Below, piece after piece: positions 1 to 12,335 of a stretch of 64,000 nucleotides of DNA (its first letter is position 1; the number at the start of each line of letters is the position of its first letter). The notes under the pieces are model-generated. The model was given only the letters and a program-made list of their open reading frames with translations. It was not told the DNA's origin and made no database searches. The translations under genes were made by a program, and so were the position numbers. Location: positions 12,152,001 through 12,216,000 of the forward strand of contig CM034548.1 in assembly GCA_020055645.1 (NCBI GenBank), written 5' to 3'. The stretch comes from Tomocerus qinae (Eukaryota > Arthropoda > Collembola > Entomobryomorpha > Tomoceridae).

Positions 1-891
1 TATGTTGTGTCTTAAACCCATTCAAAAATAAATAGTGTTGTTAGGTAGTTTCTCCACAAAATTGCTCGAGGCAGAACTGGCTGGATCAACTACTCTAATA
101 TAATGCATGCAAGAAACTGGAAACTCTAGATATTAGTACACCATTCATGCATTTACATGGAAAGGTACTAACATGCACCCTTAACATAATCACTGTTGTA
201 AAACTAACTCCTAGTATTACCTATCCAGCACAATATTATTACAATAATTCCTACACGTTGTTGTAGTAGTACTGATATCTTGAGGAAAACTTTGATAAAC
301 ATCATCACTATCTCTTCTGACTTCTCTTCGCATTGAGTTGGGTTATAGCCATGTTTGGTTTGTGTTTCTGGATTTACAAAAGGAATGAACTTATCTCAAA
401 ACTGATTCTAAGATTTTTGCCTGATTTATACTTACAATAGATAATAGTGTCTCGCCAGCCAAGTCTAGTCGACCACTCGTCTATTTTTAGATTATGACAC
501 TAACAATGAGCAGCTACCTCTACCATTTCTGTTGTTTCAATTACGCATAATATGCATTCACTTTATTAGGTGCTATTTGCATATATTATATAACTGACGC
601 CAATTATTACGCCAAATGACCAACGGATTCCTACTTATTTGTTGACATTGCTCATTATTATTTCCTGGTTGTTTTAATTACATATTACTAGAATTCCGTC
701 TAAGCATATACGTAATAAGGTTTCACATATGCACATAAACACATCGTTTTGATATTATACTGCGCATTACGTCTATTGAACCAGGATTTAAAGAATTCCT
801 GTACAAATTTTAGTATTCTGATTAGCTAGAAATATTATGAGTACTAAGTAACTAAATTAATAATATTATATGGTTGACAATGGTATTATAG
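1..891. other. A+T-rich sequence with no recognised gene
   Basis: I see no long open frame, RNA gene or clear repeat here. It could be an intron or intergenic DNA belonging to whatever gene owns the exon-like ORF that begins at 892. Confidence 0.5.
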
Positions 892-1113
892 TGTGTATAA
901 CTGTTTCGCTCTCACATTAATCTCTTGGTATTCGAAAGACAATAGATCATATGTTGCAATTCAAAGGCTTAACTTCAGCGCAAACTTCGAGTCGAGCAAA
1001 TCAACGTGGGAGGTCCATTATAATGGAAAATATGATCCATTGTCCTTCGAATACAAAGAGATTAATGTGAGAGCGAAACAGTTATATTGGTGTACTCTAT
1101 ACCTAGAAATTTG
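892..1113 (+). CDS. Orphan internal exon-like ORF, unknown product
   Basis: The stretch is open for 73 codons and sits between a plausible acceptor (ATTATAG ending at 891) and a strong donor (GTAAGTA at 1114). Its length is a multiple of three, so it enters and leaves in the same phase. The translation looks protein-like (for example STWEVHYNGKYDPLSFEYKE) and its base composition is less A+T-rich than its surroundings. I do not recognise a domain; it shows none of the protein kinase motifs that would link it to citron downstream. No matching upstream or downstream exon was found, so it may belong to a gene mostly outside the window, or be a chance ORF or transposon relic. Confidence 0.3.
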
Positions 1114-4019
1114 GTAAGTATATTATTCAGGCCACACGCACATAACTAATGGAGGAAGATCTATTTAGGAAAATAACCTTTTCCTCCTTAACCACCATGA
1201 AGAAAAAAACCACCAATTTGCTATAATACGCACAAATAAAATGTCGTAATTGAAAGGTCGTAACAAAAAAAGTGATTCACAGTGTATGTGTGCCTGATGC
1301 CAACAAATGTCTTAAGTAGAATTAAACATTAATTATTATAGTGACATTGTTAATTAGGATGCATTATGTTAACAAGTTAATGGTGCATTATGTTTATTAG
1401 GAGAGATGTAACGATATATAAGTCACTGGTAATGGCATCGATTTCTAGTCAACAAAATGCGACTTGAATCTATATTTCACCTTATGTTATTTAGTAAATA
1501 AAAATTTAATTATCCCAAAAGTGAAAATGTGTTTGACACAATTGACAGCGCATAGAAAACTTGTTAAAAAACATTTAAGTGTAACTAAATCAATGAAATT
1601 CAGATAAGTATTATTATGTTTTCAGAAATGCCTATAATTATGTCGACATGCCCTGAATATGGTTTAGGATTAAAAGCTTTCCAATCATGATTATAATTAC
1701 ATCCTTAACCGTAGGACTGATAAATATTAATTCTTAAGAACATTTTCCAACAACGAAGCCGGCAAACAATGCTCCCTATCTCTAATTGACACTAGAACCC
1801 TATGGCATTAGGAAGATACTCTATTTAGGCTTATTTCACGTCTGTCAAAAGCTCAACCGAAGGGTCCAATCATAACAGTCATCATATCTCGCAATATAGT
1901 GATTATGGTCGCTCATGAGTAACATCTGAGTCTTATCAATTTAGTGTAAACTATCACAGAGTGCACTTAAACATTTAATTTAATTGTGCCATTGATTTTT
2001 GTATTGACATGCACATCAAAATAGAACTTTTAAACCCGAGTAGGTATATATATTAAACATTCCCAGCTTTTGAGTTCTATTGTGTTTTCCATTAAAATTT
2101 TTGTTAATTATATTACCTGCATTGAATGTAATCTAGACTTGACGATTGATTCTAAATAAATGCATTGTGTATACTACTCCTATTGGGTTGGATTGCTGCA
2201 AATGGGTCATTATTTAATTAAACCGAGACATTCCAAAACAAAATTCTAATCCGGCAAAGTGCTACTTCAATTTAATGATTACCTGTAGTCTGTAGTAGTA
2301 ATAAGGTCAATTTAATCATTAAACGCGTCGTGAATTTTTATAGATGTTTATTTATTTACAATTGAGATATTGAGAATTAAAAATGTAGATTGCGTATTAT
2401 TGATTTAAATAATATACCTTGTCTATTGTATACCTATTAGGCGACCTATTAGAGAGCAAATAATACCACTTAGCGCAACCACCTTTATGGCCCTTTGATA
2501 CTCTTTTATTGTAAACATTAAAAAATACAACCTTACTAGAATCGTTGATCATTAATGCTTTGGGGGTTCTTATTCGAGAAAACAGGAAAAGGCCCCAAAT
2601 TCGCATCTAGAGTCATGAGTCAGAGTCCTTACTCACCCTTGCAAATCTGGTAGAGCAGCGAGTAGAGTAGAAAAGCACTTTCGGGATTACCTACAATTAC
2701 AATAAAAGAGTTTAAGATGAACCAGGGGCCATGAAGTTGGTTTATATACACATTTGATTGAGCTATAACATTCTCCATTGCATTTAAGGGAGTTTCAGCA
2801 GATCATCCTAAGAGTTCTTAGGAGTAGCGATTTTATAGGTTAACGCTATATATCGATTAGAAATTTAATTTATTAAACTTTAAATACTATAACCCAAAAG
2901 AAGACTTTTTGACAGACAAAAATGAGTCAAGTGATTTAAGTGACTACGAAAATTACAACAAAGTTATTGATTTCGCAAAGTGCCCCAATTCATAGACTAT
3001 GATGAATCGGTAGGGTAGGAAGAGATTGCATGTTTGTATGGGTCGGGTGTTTATGTAATACCATGGCTTTGTTTTTATAACGCTAAATGAGATATCCAGG
3101 TAATCACGGTACCCTATTGGCCCTGTGAGCCCGTTGAGGCTGACTGACCTGACTTTGTTTATTTGTCATTTGCTTACAAAGACTCGCAAAGTACGGGAGC
3201 CTAGTCATGGAAACAAAAATTTAGTGGCACTTCATACTTAAAACAAATACTTACCAATGAATAGTTTTAAGTCACATCACAAAACCTCAAGGCTTAAAAT
3301 GTTTGGAGTTTGGACATCTTATTTTCGCCTGCTGTGGTCAATTTAATACCAACAGAAAATGCGAGAGACACTAATAATATTATGCCCTCCCAAATTTCAG
3401 TCCTTATTTCCTAAAAGTTTCAACGATGCATGTTGTTATTGGCAGTTGGTAGTGTATAGCTTACATGCAATATGGAATGAGAAAGGGAGGTCTTATAAAT
3501 GTAAATAGTGATAAGCAAAGTAACCTTTCATCCCTTTTCCGAGCAACATTTCTATCCGTTGAATGCATTTCAAACGAACAAGTGGTCGATAAGCGCGTAA
3601 GGCTAGATACCTCCTCTTACAATCTGTTCGAAGTCGTTGGCGGTTAGGAATAGGAACTTGTGCTATTTTCGTCGTTAGTTTATTTCAACAGACAGGAAGG
3701 GCAGTACACCAGCACAATCAGTTACCTTTATAAAATGTTTTATTAGATAATTAAGTGCTAACAGGCGTTTTAATACAACTTTGATTCAGTTTAGGGAAAA
3801 ATTTCATATTTAGGTGGTAGGGCATGCAGCAGTAATCATGGAAATGCTAATCAATTAATTTTAGAGACTCCTGCGATTAAATCCAAACTGTCAATCCAGT
3901 TTATGCAAATGGCATGCAAAGTTTTGTGTTGAGACAGACATTATTCCAGAGAGATTATCCATTTTACAGTACTAAGTGCGAGTGCGAAGCACTTTAAAAC
4001 ATTAATATTGATATAAGAT
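1114..4019. other. Gene-poor stretch upstream of citron
   Basis: No protein kinase motifs (glycine loop, HRD, DFG) were found in the open frames, although citron kinases carry that domain N-terminal to the coiled coil. A 45-codon ORF at 2861-2995 begins after an AG and ends in TAG (acidic, with the string SSDLSDYENYNK). A second ORF ends at 3647. Neither could be tied to a gene. Confidence 0.45.
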
Positions 4020-7000
4020 ATGGCAAGCTTGAAAAAAATTGTCACGTTTAGTTTGGAAGAAATGGACATGTCAAAACCCCATCACCAGGTCAGGATTTCT
4101 TTACGATTGACATTTTTACATTATTATTACATTGTTTACATGGCTAACATATTTTTGTGAGTAGTATCTCTTATTTGTTAAATTTCACGATTTCTAAAAT
4201 ATTTGTTCATGCTGTACTGAAAAAAGATGTATGTAATAATATTTGATTTTTTCATTTGTAGTCCCTGGCCGAAAGTATGAGTGCCATTGAAACAAGACAC
4301 ACGAGAACATCCCTAGATTATGAAGTCCTTATCAGAGAAATAAAATCCAAGCATAGAGAAGAATTGAAAGAGAAAGACGCCCAATTTGCAGCAGAACTGG
4401 AAGAATTGAATGATGAACTTCACAGTAGTAAACTGAAAATTAATGAACTTAGTGGCCGCTTGGAAGAATCTAGAAATTCCAGGGAGGACATGCTGACTAA
4501 TATTAAAAAGGCTAGACGAATATATGAAAGGAGAATAGCGGATTTGGAAAAATGTCTGGAGGAAGCTAATCAGAAGTGCAAAGGATGCTCAGAAAAACGA
4601 GATGATACAACTAATGAACAGATTGGGGAACTGAAGGAAGAACTGGAAATTGCTCGCAATAAAAATCATGAAGTTAATGGATTATTGGAAACAGAAAGAA
4701 ATGAAAGCAGCAAGAAGGAAGAAAAAATCACAGAATTGGGGAACATGATTGAAAGAATGGACAAATATTTACAAGAAATGGAGAAAAAGGTCGGTTGATG
4801 TAAAGATTTTTAGACCATTTGGTCTGTATGACTTATTTCAATCAATGTATTTACATGGTTTAACATTTGTTAATTTAATTTTAGAATGAAGAGCTGTTTA
4901 CGAATTCACAAAAAGCTTTTCAAAATGCGAAAATACAAGGAGCAGAAAAAGGAGCAATCGAGGTCCTTGAATATCAGCTTGAGATTTGCCAATCGTCACT
5001 GGAAACCTGCAGAAGTGATCTTAGCGATGAGCGACACAAAGTTGAAAAACTGGAAAGTGAAATTTGGACTTTGAATAAAGATTTCGGAAATGCAAAAGTA
5101 GATGTTCGATTTCTCACCAGAGAAAATAAAAAAATGGAAGAAAAAGTCAAAGAATTAACTACAGCAGTGACAGAATCCAAAAAGAAAATTGAAGAATTGG
5201 AAACTTTAAAAGCAGAAAATGAAAGTCAAATGAGCACTTTAAAAAACCAAGTCATATCTCTTCAGGAATCTGAAAAATCTGCTATTCTGGACCGTGATTT
5301 GTCACAAAAAATGCTGGAAGAAAATAATTTGGAGGCTCAGCGCTTAAAAAATGAAATAGCCACAGCTAAAATTGGTTTAAATAAAATAAAAATTTAAATG
5401 AATTTAAATTTAAATATTAAATTATACAGTTAATTTTACTGAATTCCTATTTAATGTTTTTGCAGATGTAAAAAGCAAAGAAGGACAACTTTCGGAAATG
5501 AAACAACTCCAATTACAAATTGAAGAGATGAAATCAAACGAATCAGAGAAAAAATCCTTACTGGAAGACAAAGATAGAAAAATAGACACACTTAATAAAG
5601 TTAGTTTTAAGTATGAATAATAAGTGTATGATCTTATATACACTATGCATTAAATTCAAACTAATTTGTACTTTCATTTCGTAGAGCATCGGAATGTTAC
5701 GAGAGGCTTGCGTCGTTCTTGAAAACCAATTGGAGAAATTTGAAACTGTTTTAACACAGAAGGGTCATGATCTTGAAAAGGCTCTACGAGCAAAGTGATT
5801 TTTTATTTTATTGCAAAAAATAAATGTTTTAAATGTTCAAAGACTTAACTCATATTGCTTTTTACAGTTCCACTCTTGAAAGCGAAAATAAAACTCTGAG
5901 GGATGATATCAAGAAGGCCCGTGCAGACCTCAATGAAGCAAAAAGCTTGAAAATTTATTCCGACAAGAAATTGATGGATGTTGAATTATGCTTGCAGTCT
6001 GAAGAAAAAGAGAAATCTAGAGAAATGAAGAGTCTTCTTGATAATTTGAGTGAATTACAAGGCAGAAATGAAGACCTAACTCATAAGTTAAGAAAAGTAA
6101 CTGCTGATTTTCAACAAAATGAAGCAACCATAGACCACTTGACTAAAATCGTCGAAAATATAAAAGCCGAAAATGCTTCTTTAAAGATTGAAGTGTCAAA
6201 AACAATAACTGAGGTAAAATATTTCATATCGTACTCGGAATGATAATAATGTCATGAATATACTCCACGTTTACTACTTCCCAAAAGAGTTATTATCTTT
6301 TATTCAGTATTTAATTTCTAATTTATGATTGGTTGACTCGTAATGTTTGTTAATAAATTTATTTAGTTGGTGCAACTTAAAGATTCGAATATTCAACTAA
6401 AATCAGCGCTGGAGGAAGCTATTAGAAAAGCAGAACAACACAAAACTCGGTATTTTGGAACCTAATCTCATCAATATCAAATTACATTTTTATTCATCAT
6501 TTCATAACTTTAAAAATTTTTTCAGCTATGAAAATGTTTCCAAAGAAAAGAATGCGCTAATAGCTGTGTCTGCTGAAAACAACTTAAAACATGAAGCAAC
6601 AGTAAATCAGCAAATGAAATTGATAGAGCATTTAAAATCCCAGAACGAACTTCTTTCAACTAAGAAGAAAAAGTTTCGATTGTTTGGTGGTGAAAAGGAG
6701 AGCGGTATGATAACAACTCCGTTGAGAGAGTCAAATGTAAGTTTGTTTAAATAACTGCAATCGCTGTAAACATTTCTCTAAATAAAAACCAAGTGCAATA
6801 TTCCAAAAGCTCTTAAACTTATTAGAAAGTTCTTTAAAATTTCACTTTTCTGACTTACGCATGATTTTTCTTTTAACTTTGCTTCCTAAATGCATGGATC
6901 TGTAAATATATAAAGGCAACTAACTAAACGATTATGAATTTAGACACCAAACATCGTAGCTACACCTAGGCGTCTAATAATCGAGCATAAAGCTGTAAAA

Positions 7001-9925
7001 AATTTGGAGGAAATGTCTACTAACTTAAAAAATGAGCTGGCAATTCTTAAAACGAGACAAGAAATCATCACCCACAAAAATCCTACTTTACCTAACAATT
7101 ACAAAAGGGAAGAATGCATCTTATTGAAACAGAAAGCCGCTACTTTAGAAGCACCAAGAATGTCTCACGATATTCCTCACAGGTGATTTATTCCCCACAA
7201 ATTCCCAAAGCTTTTTACCATCTTAGAGGTCCTGAAACATCAGGAATGAATTAAATACCAATTTTCCGTCCGAATTAAATCCCATTTTTCATTTTCCGAC
7301 CTATTAAATTGTCATTTTTCATTTTCCGACCTATTAAAATGCCATTTTTCCTTTTCCAAGCCTTTATAATATAGATTTTCCCATCTAAAATCTGAAGTGT
7401 AACTTGAATATCAATAGGTTAACTGACAAATTGGCTATGAAAACTTCGTCCAAATGCTGGAAATGTCAAGACCCTTTATATTTTGGGCGATATTATTCAA
7501 TGTGCAATGCTTGTCCAGCGATTTTCCATATCCCGTGTGCTGTAACTGCTCAAAATACTTGTGGCCTTCCGAAAGACGTTGTAATGGAAATCGAAAAGCG
7601 TAGCATCAATTCAGAAAGTAATTTTACATTAGAGGACACTTTTGACGACAACAATCCGGAAGGATGGATTCAGTTAGCAAAGTAAATAAAATTTTTACCA
7701 TCAACTGTAATATTGAAATAGGAATAAAGTTTTTATGTGTCATAATGTTTTGACAAATAGCAATGAGAGCTGGGAGCAACATTATGTACGACTGGAGAAA
7801 CATAAAATGTGTTTCTATTCCGACCAAGGTTGCAAAGACACTACCCGAGAAAGCTTTCCTTTATGCAGCAAAACAAGAGTAATCATTTTTATAATATTCG
7901 ATTTAATAAAAAATAAATTGTGCAATATGTTACACTTATCACTATGTATGGACAGTCTGAATAATGAATATTTTGTTAATAAATTAATAAAGTAGAAAAA
8001 TTTTTGTTTTTAGGTGGAGCTACGAGTAGATGTGAAATATTCCAATTGCTCATTAATCAAAAACTTGGAAGAAAGCAGAATACCATTTTTAATTAAGATA
8101 GCAACCCCAAAAGACTCTAAAAACAGAATTTGGAAGGACGAAAACGCTATTTACATGCTAACCGAAAACTCAAGAGAAAAACGGTTTTGGAGCAGAGCCA
8201 TAATGAATTTTTCACCAAATAATGTACAGTATTTATTCAAGTCCCTCGCGCTTACGTAATACTGCGTAGAAATTAGAACTGCTTAAATGCTTTCCCCCTT
8301 TCAAAGAACTAATTTGTTTTTTATTTAAATGTACTCAATCTCCGTGTAGAGCTTAGAATATTTTGACGACATTAAGTTGCAAAACGAAGATGAAAACCTC
8401 GATATTAGCATTACCAAAAAAAGAATTTTAAAGCAAGACGGACAAGACAGGCTTGATATTAATTGCGCCTTGTACATTGAGGACAACCTCTATCTCTTGG
8501 GCTGTGAGGAAGGATTATTCTCAAGAAGAAACGACCCTAAACGAAAATTAGACTATGCAGTTAAAATAGACGGAGTCGGAGCAGTCTATCAAATGGAATT
8601 TGTCACCAATCGGAACTTGGCATTTATGATTGAAGGTAAACTAATTGTTAAGGGAAACCGATGGATTTCTGATAGAAATTTATCTAAAATCTATTTCATT
8701 GTGAAAACCTTTTAGGTTCCGAACGACGATTTGTTTCAACATCACTTGGATTGCTAAAAGCTTGTTCTCAAGCTGCAGCCTGTTCAAAACCCAAACTAAG
8801 TACTCAGTGTGTTTCCGGAATAAAATATTGCCATTTATTTGCTATCAGAACCACTGGAGCGGATGATATTGATATTGTTATTGCTACTCAAAAGCATATA
8901 AACATCATATCTTGGAGTAATGACAATTTCGTTATCCGTCAAAGTATCCCTACACGCGAGACAGTTACTTGTATGCTACCTACAAAAGATTCTTTAATAT
9001 TCGGATGTGACAAGCTTTATGAATTAGATTTGAAAAATTTTGAACTTGATGGTAAGATATCCTATTCTGTTGTTATGTCGCATTTAAATGGAATTGTTGC
9101 CTTCTAATTATCTAAAATGCCTAATTGATAATCTAAAATTGTAATTTCAGAATTCATCGATGAATCGGATAGTTCCATGTTTTATCTTCTCTTCTCCTGC
9201 AGAGAGTTTGCCAGCTTCCCAATGGCAATTTTGGATGTTAGTTCGACAAATAAGACCAGTACCGATAAAAGAAACCACAGTGACGAATACTTGCTCTGCT
9301 TTCCTGATATGGCTACATTTGTTGACAGTTATGGTCGACGTACACGATGCGAAGATATAGTTTGGACCAAATTACCCTTAGCCGTCGGTAAGTAAATCTT
9401 TAAAAATTGTTGCATTTTCTAAATGGACATATTATTTTAAAATTGGTCCATTTCTTATATTTGTAGTTTTCCGACATCCTAACTTATATGTCCTACATTT
9501 CACTTCAATGGAAATAATTCCGCTGTCTCACGACAGCTACACCCGCCGTCAGATCCAAAATCCTAAAGAATCTTTGGCTGACCAAATGAGCATTATTCCA
9601 GAATCCAAATCATTAGCTCTTGCAAGTCCTCGTCTTCTGGGAAATTCATATTGCCCGTCATTGCTTGTAGCATGTATTGAGAAATCCAAAACTGAGGTAA
9701 CAGATTCTAGTAACTATTCATGTTATTATTACAGCTACAGCAACAAGCTATAAGTCTGTATAATTAGCGCTTAAAATATTTAATAGCGTATTTGAGACAA
9801 TTTACTATAAGGTTGACGTATTACTTCTATGCTTATCACCTCCGCAATTCGATATTCTCTATCAAATTAATATTTTTGTTTGCTATCAACAGGTTTTCGA
9901 AATCCACATGGAGGAGTTCGTTTAA
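4020..9925 (+). CDS. CIT: Citron (sticky) homologue without visible kinase domain
   Basis: Cytokinesis scaffold of the citron family, which acts at the contractile ring and midbody with Rho and kinesins (family knowledge). Exons: 4020-4088, 4262-4789, 4885-5374, 5466-5599, 5685-5794, 5868-6213, 6367-6449, 6526-6736, 6944-7182, 7418-7681, 7761-7878, 8014-8223, 8350-8635, 8716-9051, 9151-9387, 9467-9696, 9893-9925. All junction phases agree, giving 1307 aa. Coiled coil spans about 30-660, with QQMKLIEHL then a KKKK patch at 633-636. The C1 zinc finger (736-785) keeps H736, C750, C753, C766, C769, H774, C777 and C785. PH is about 818-934 and CNH about 965-1296 (DRLDINC, DEYLLCF, VDSYGRRTR). The first ATG has an in-frame TAA just upstream (4014-4016), so the model starts without a kinase; full citron kinases are much longer. 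Exon 1 is the least certain part, and exon 12 has a weak donor (GTACAG). Confidence 0.9.
7182..7417 (+). repeat. Short tandem repeat in citron intron 9
   Basis: The intron between the two halves of the C1 domain holds about three diverged units of roughly 40 bp, at about 7255-7375. Each contains CATTTTTC, TTTTCCGACC and TATTAAA. The intron splits the C1 motif just after its first zinc ligand, H736. Confidence 0.6.
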
Positions 9926-10144
9926 GTAGTCGCTCAGATAAACCAACCTGTTCACTCCGATTTTATAAGTATTACCAAGCAGTTTTATTTTAAACCGCGC
10001 ATTATGTATTTTTAGGAACTTATAGTTGTACCTTCTGTTTTATATAACTTGACAAAAAAAGCAAATAACTTAAGCGATTGTACTCGTGCCGATAAATTAT
10101 TTGTACTGTATGTAGGTAAGTCATTTTGTTATTCCGATGTTGTA

Positions 10145-10150
10145 AATAAA
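10145..10150 (+). promoter_or_regulatory. Candidate polyadenylation signal of citron
   Basis: AATAAA lies about 220 bp after the citron stop codon, before the 5S gene. The second unit has a diverged sequence at the equivalent place and lacks the hexamer. Confidence 0.4.
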
Positions 10151-10429
10151 TTAATGAACTAATGTTTCAATAATGTTTATATACATTTTAAAATCCTTAT
10201 TGATTTAGACAGGTATCTATTTAAACAGCATATCTTCAATGCCACAATTCGTTTCCCACCATTATCACTATCACGACTATTCATGAAATTAATGACGCAA
10301 TGCCAAATAAAATTGATATCAGTTTCCCCAAAACTTGAATCCTCAAAATAATTACAATATTGTAGAACATAATGAATATGTAATTGCCTATGCCTCTAAC
10401 CATAAATTAATTACAAATCAAAAATGAGC

Positions 10430-10434
10430 AAAAA
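10430..10434 (-). terminator. Pol III terminator of 5S copy 1
   Basis: On the transcribed (-) strand, a run of five T starts a few bases after the 5S 3' end, the usual RNA polymerase III stop. Confidence 0.75.
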
Positions 10435-10440
10435 GTAAAC

Positions 10441-10558
10441 GCCAACAGCACCCGGGGTTCCCAGGCGGTCACCCATCCAAGTACTAACCGGGCCCGACGT
10501 TGCTTAACTTCAGTGATCGGACGAGAACTGGTGTGTTCAACGTGGTATGGCCGTTGGC
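10441..10558 (-). rRNA. 5S: 5S ribosomal RNA, copy 1
   Basis: The reverse complement reads as a typical animal 5S rRNA. It starts GCCAACGGCCATACCACG, contains the box A / intermediate element / box C control region (including AAGTTAAGCAACGTCGGGCC and GTTAGTACTTGGATGGG), and ends GGGTGCTGTTGGC, which pairs with the 5' end. Length is 118 nt by this boundary; the mature 3' end may run one or two bases further. It lies about 0.5 kb behind citron and is transcribed toward it. It is identical to the copies at 18737 and 20697. Confidence 0.97.
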
Positions 10559-11476
10559 AAGTGTTAAAGAGTATGATCTTGTACTTTTACTTCAGCTCTA
10601 CTCTGTTCTGTATTATAAGGTAGTGATATTTTATTTAATATTATACATTGTTCTGTTTCTGAGTCTAAAATTCGCCGCAACCTCAAAGTCTCATTCACTA
10701 CTTTGTTAGCAAATGATAATATAGTAGATGCTGAATGAATAGGCAGGTGCACTATAACTTTTAAATAAATTGTTTCATGGTTCTATTCTGACTTCTGACT
10801 CTGACTGAGTCTCAAATCTCAGCCTAGGAGTCTCACCTCACTCCCTCACTGCTTTGTTAATAAAACGTGTTCTGTATTACCTGTATACTTTACTGTAATT
10901 GCAGTAGTCAGAGTCAGAGTAGTGCATGTATGGTGTAGTTCAACTAGTTCAAGTCGAGTACAAAAATCATTGTCTCGTCTCACGTTGAATTTCTACAATT
11001 AAACAAAAAACTTACACAATAAGAATTAAAATGAAATAAAAAGTTATTTGCTTTTAGTTTCGCTTTAATTATAAAGTATATTTAACAATACTATTTACTT
11101 ATGCTTATTGCTTATCTTATGACATGAGTAGTGTTCATTTTTCTTTTTTCCTGAATTATTATCAAAATCTGGCAGCGATATTTTACAGCGAAATGAATTC
11201 GCGTATTATATTTACTGTTAATTCTAAAATGGCTTTGTGCATGCTTTTGAGTAGCTATATTTTTGTTTTATTAAAAGCATTGTAGAAGAGGCTTAAATAA
11301 TTTTCGGAATGGAAATATAATGGAATACAAAAGAGTGCATGTATATTATAGACGAAGAACTTTTTTGCGAACAACACAACCTTACGCTATCTATGCTGCA
11401 GTAGCTACAGTTACCCGGACTTTATGAACAGCTTCCAGGGTAAACTCGGCTGTTGTATTCCATTTCCAACCATATG
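10559..11476. repeat. Duplicated flank of 5S, unit 1
   Basis: This sequence is repeated with moderate divergence at about 18855-19650. Shared landmarks include ACAAAAATCATTGTCTC, AAAATCTGGCAGCGATATTT and CAACCTTACGCTATCTATGCT. It shows that the 5S gene and its flanks were duplicated together with the citron 3' end. No gene is recognised in it. Confidence 0.8.
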
Positions 11477-11484
11477 TAATGTAG

Positions 11485-12327
11485 CAGAGATCGGCACCGG
11501 CCGGCCAGTAAATGGCAATAATTGTGGCCGGGCCGGGTCGGCCACTGTTAGTTTTGGTTAGTGGCCGGACGCCTTCCCACCAACTGACGAAGACTACTAT
11601 TTGTACATTTTCATATTACCAAGTTTTAAGCATTTTCATTGACGTTTTCGACGAAGCTATAATGTAATTACTGGCCGGCCGAGAGAGCTATGATGTAATT
11701 ACTGGCCTGCTGCAGGCCGGCGGAGAAAGCTATGATTTAATTCCTGGTCGGCCGCAGGCCTACAGGGAAAATTAAATGTAAAAAAATTAATTTAAAAAAT
11801 AAGCCACAATTTATAAAATATATTTTAATTTAATAAAATTCAGCTGGCCTATTGCATTTCGTGATATATATTATCAATTTCAGGAATTGTTCATGGATGG
11901 AATAACTCCAGCTAAAACATAATTTCAATAAGTAGATTATAGCAACTTACACTTGGTAGTAGAAGTTGTACTTATTACATTATAATTTTTTTGATTTATT
12001 TGAAGTACTAGGTCAAGGTCATAGGTCGCCATCACTGACTATCATTGAGTTATTTTTATTTCTTACCGAATTAAAGCTATTTAAAATTACTCAACAAAAG
12101 GTTAATGTATTGATTAGTCAGGTAAGTCAAATCTGTCGGCCGGCCGAAGTAACTGCCAAGTAGTTACTGGCTGGCCGCAAGTCGGCCGACATAGATGTCA
12201 TATAACCACTGGCAGGCCGACATATCTGTAATTGTAGCTACTGGCCGGCCGCAGGCCTGCCGATATAAAATTTTACCAAAATAATTCCTTCAAAAGGCAG
12301 GGCCGGTAAGATCGATGCCGATCTCTG
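11485..12327. mobile_element. hAT-like non-autonomous element
   Basis: The element opens with CAGAGATCGGCA and closes with its inverted copy TGCCGATCTCTG. The CAG start and TCGGCA core resemble hAT termini (established family pattern). Flanking 8-mers TAATGTAG and TAAAGGTA could be a decayed 8-bp target duplication. The interior is unusually G+C-rich, full of GGCCGGCC-type palindromes and subrepeats (for example AGCTATGATGTAATTACTGGCC and its variants). No transposase ORF is present. The equivalent place in unit 2 (about 19640-19660) has no such insertion. Confidence 0.75.
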
Positions 12328-12335
12328 TAAAGGTA

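Noticed and set aside
2397-2606. 69-codon - strand ORF with KGHKGGCAKWYY, faintly like a FLYWCH zinc finger
   Set aside because: The cysteine/histidine pattern is incomplete and there are no exon signals.
2861-2995. 45-codon acidic ORF after an AG, ending in TAG
   Set aside because: The acceptor context is poor and no upstream exon was found to join it; noted only in the region entry.
4974-5180. 68-codon - strand ORF
   Set aside because: It is the antisense of the citron coiled coil; the Ser/Phe richness reflects Glu/Lys codons on the other strand.
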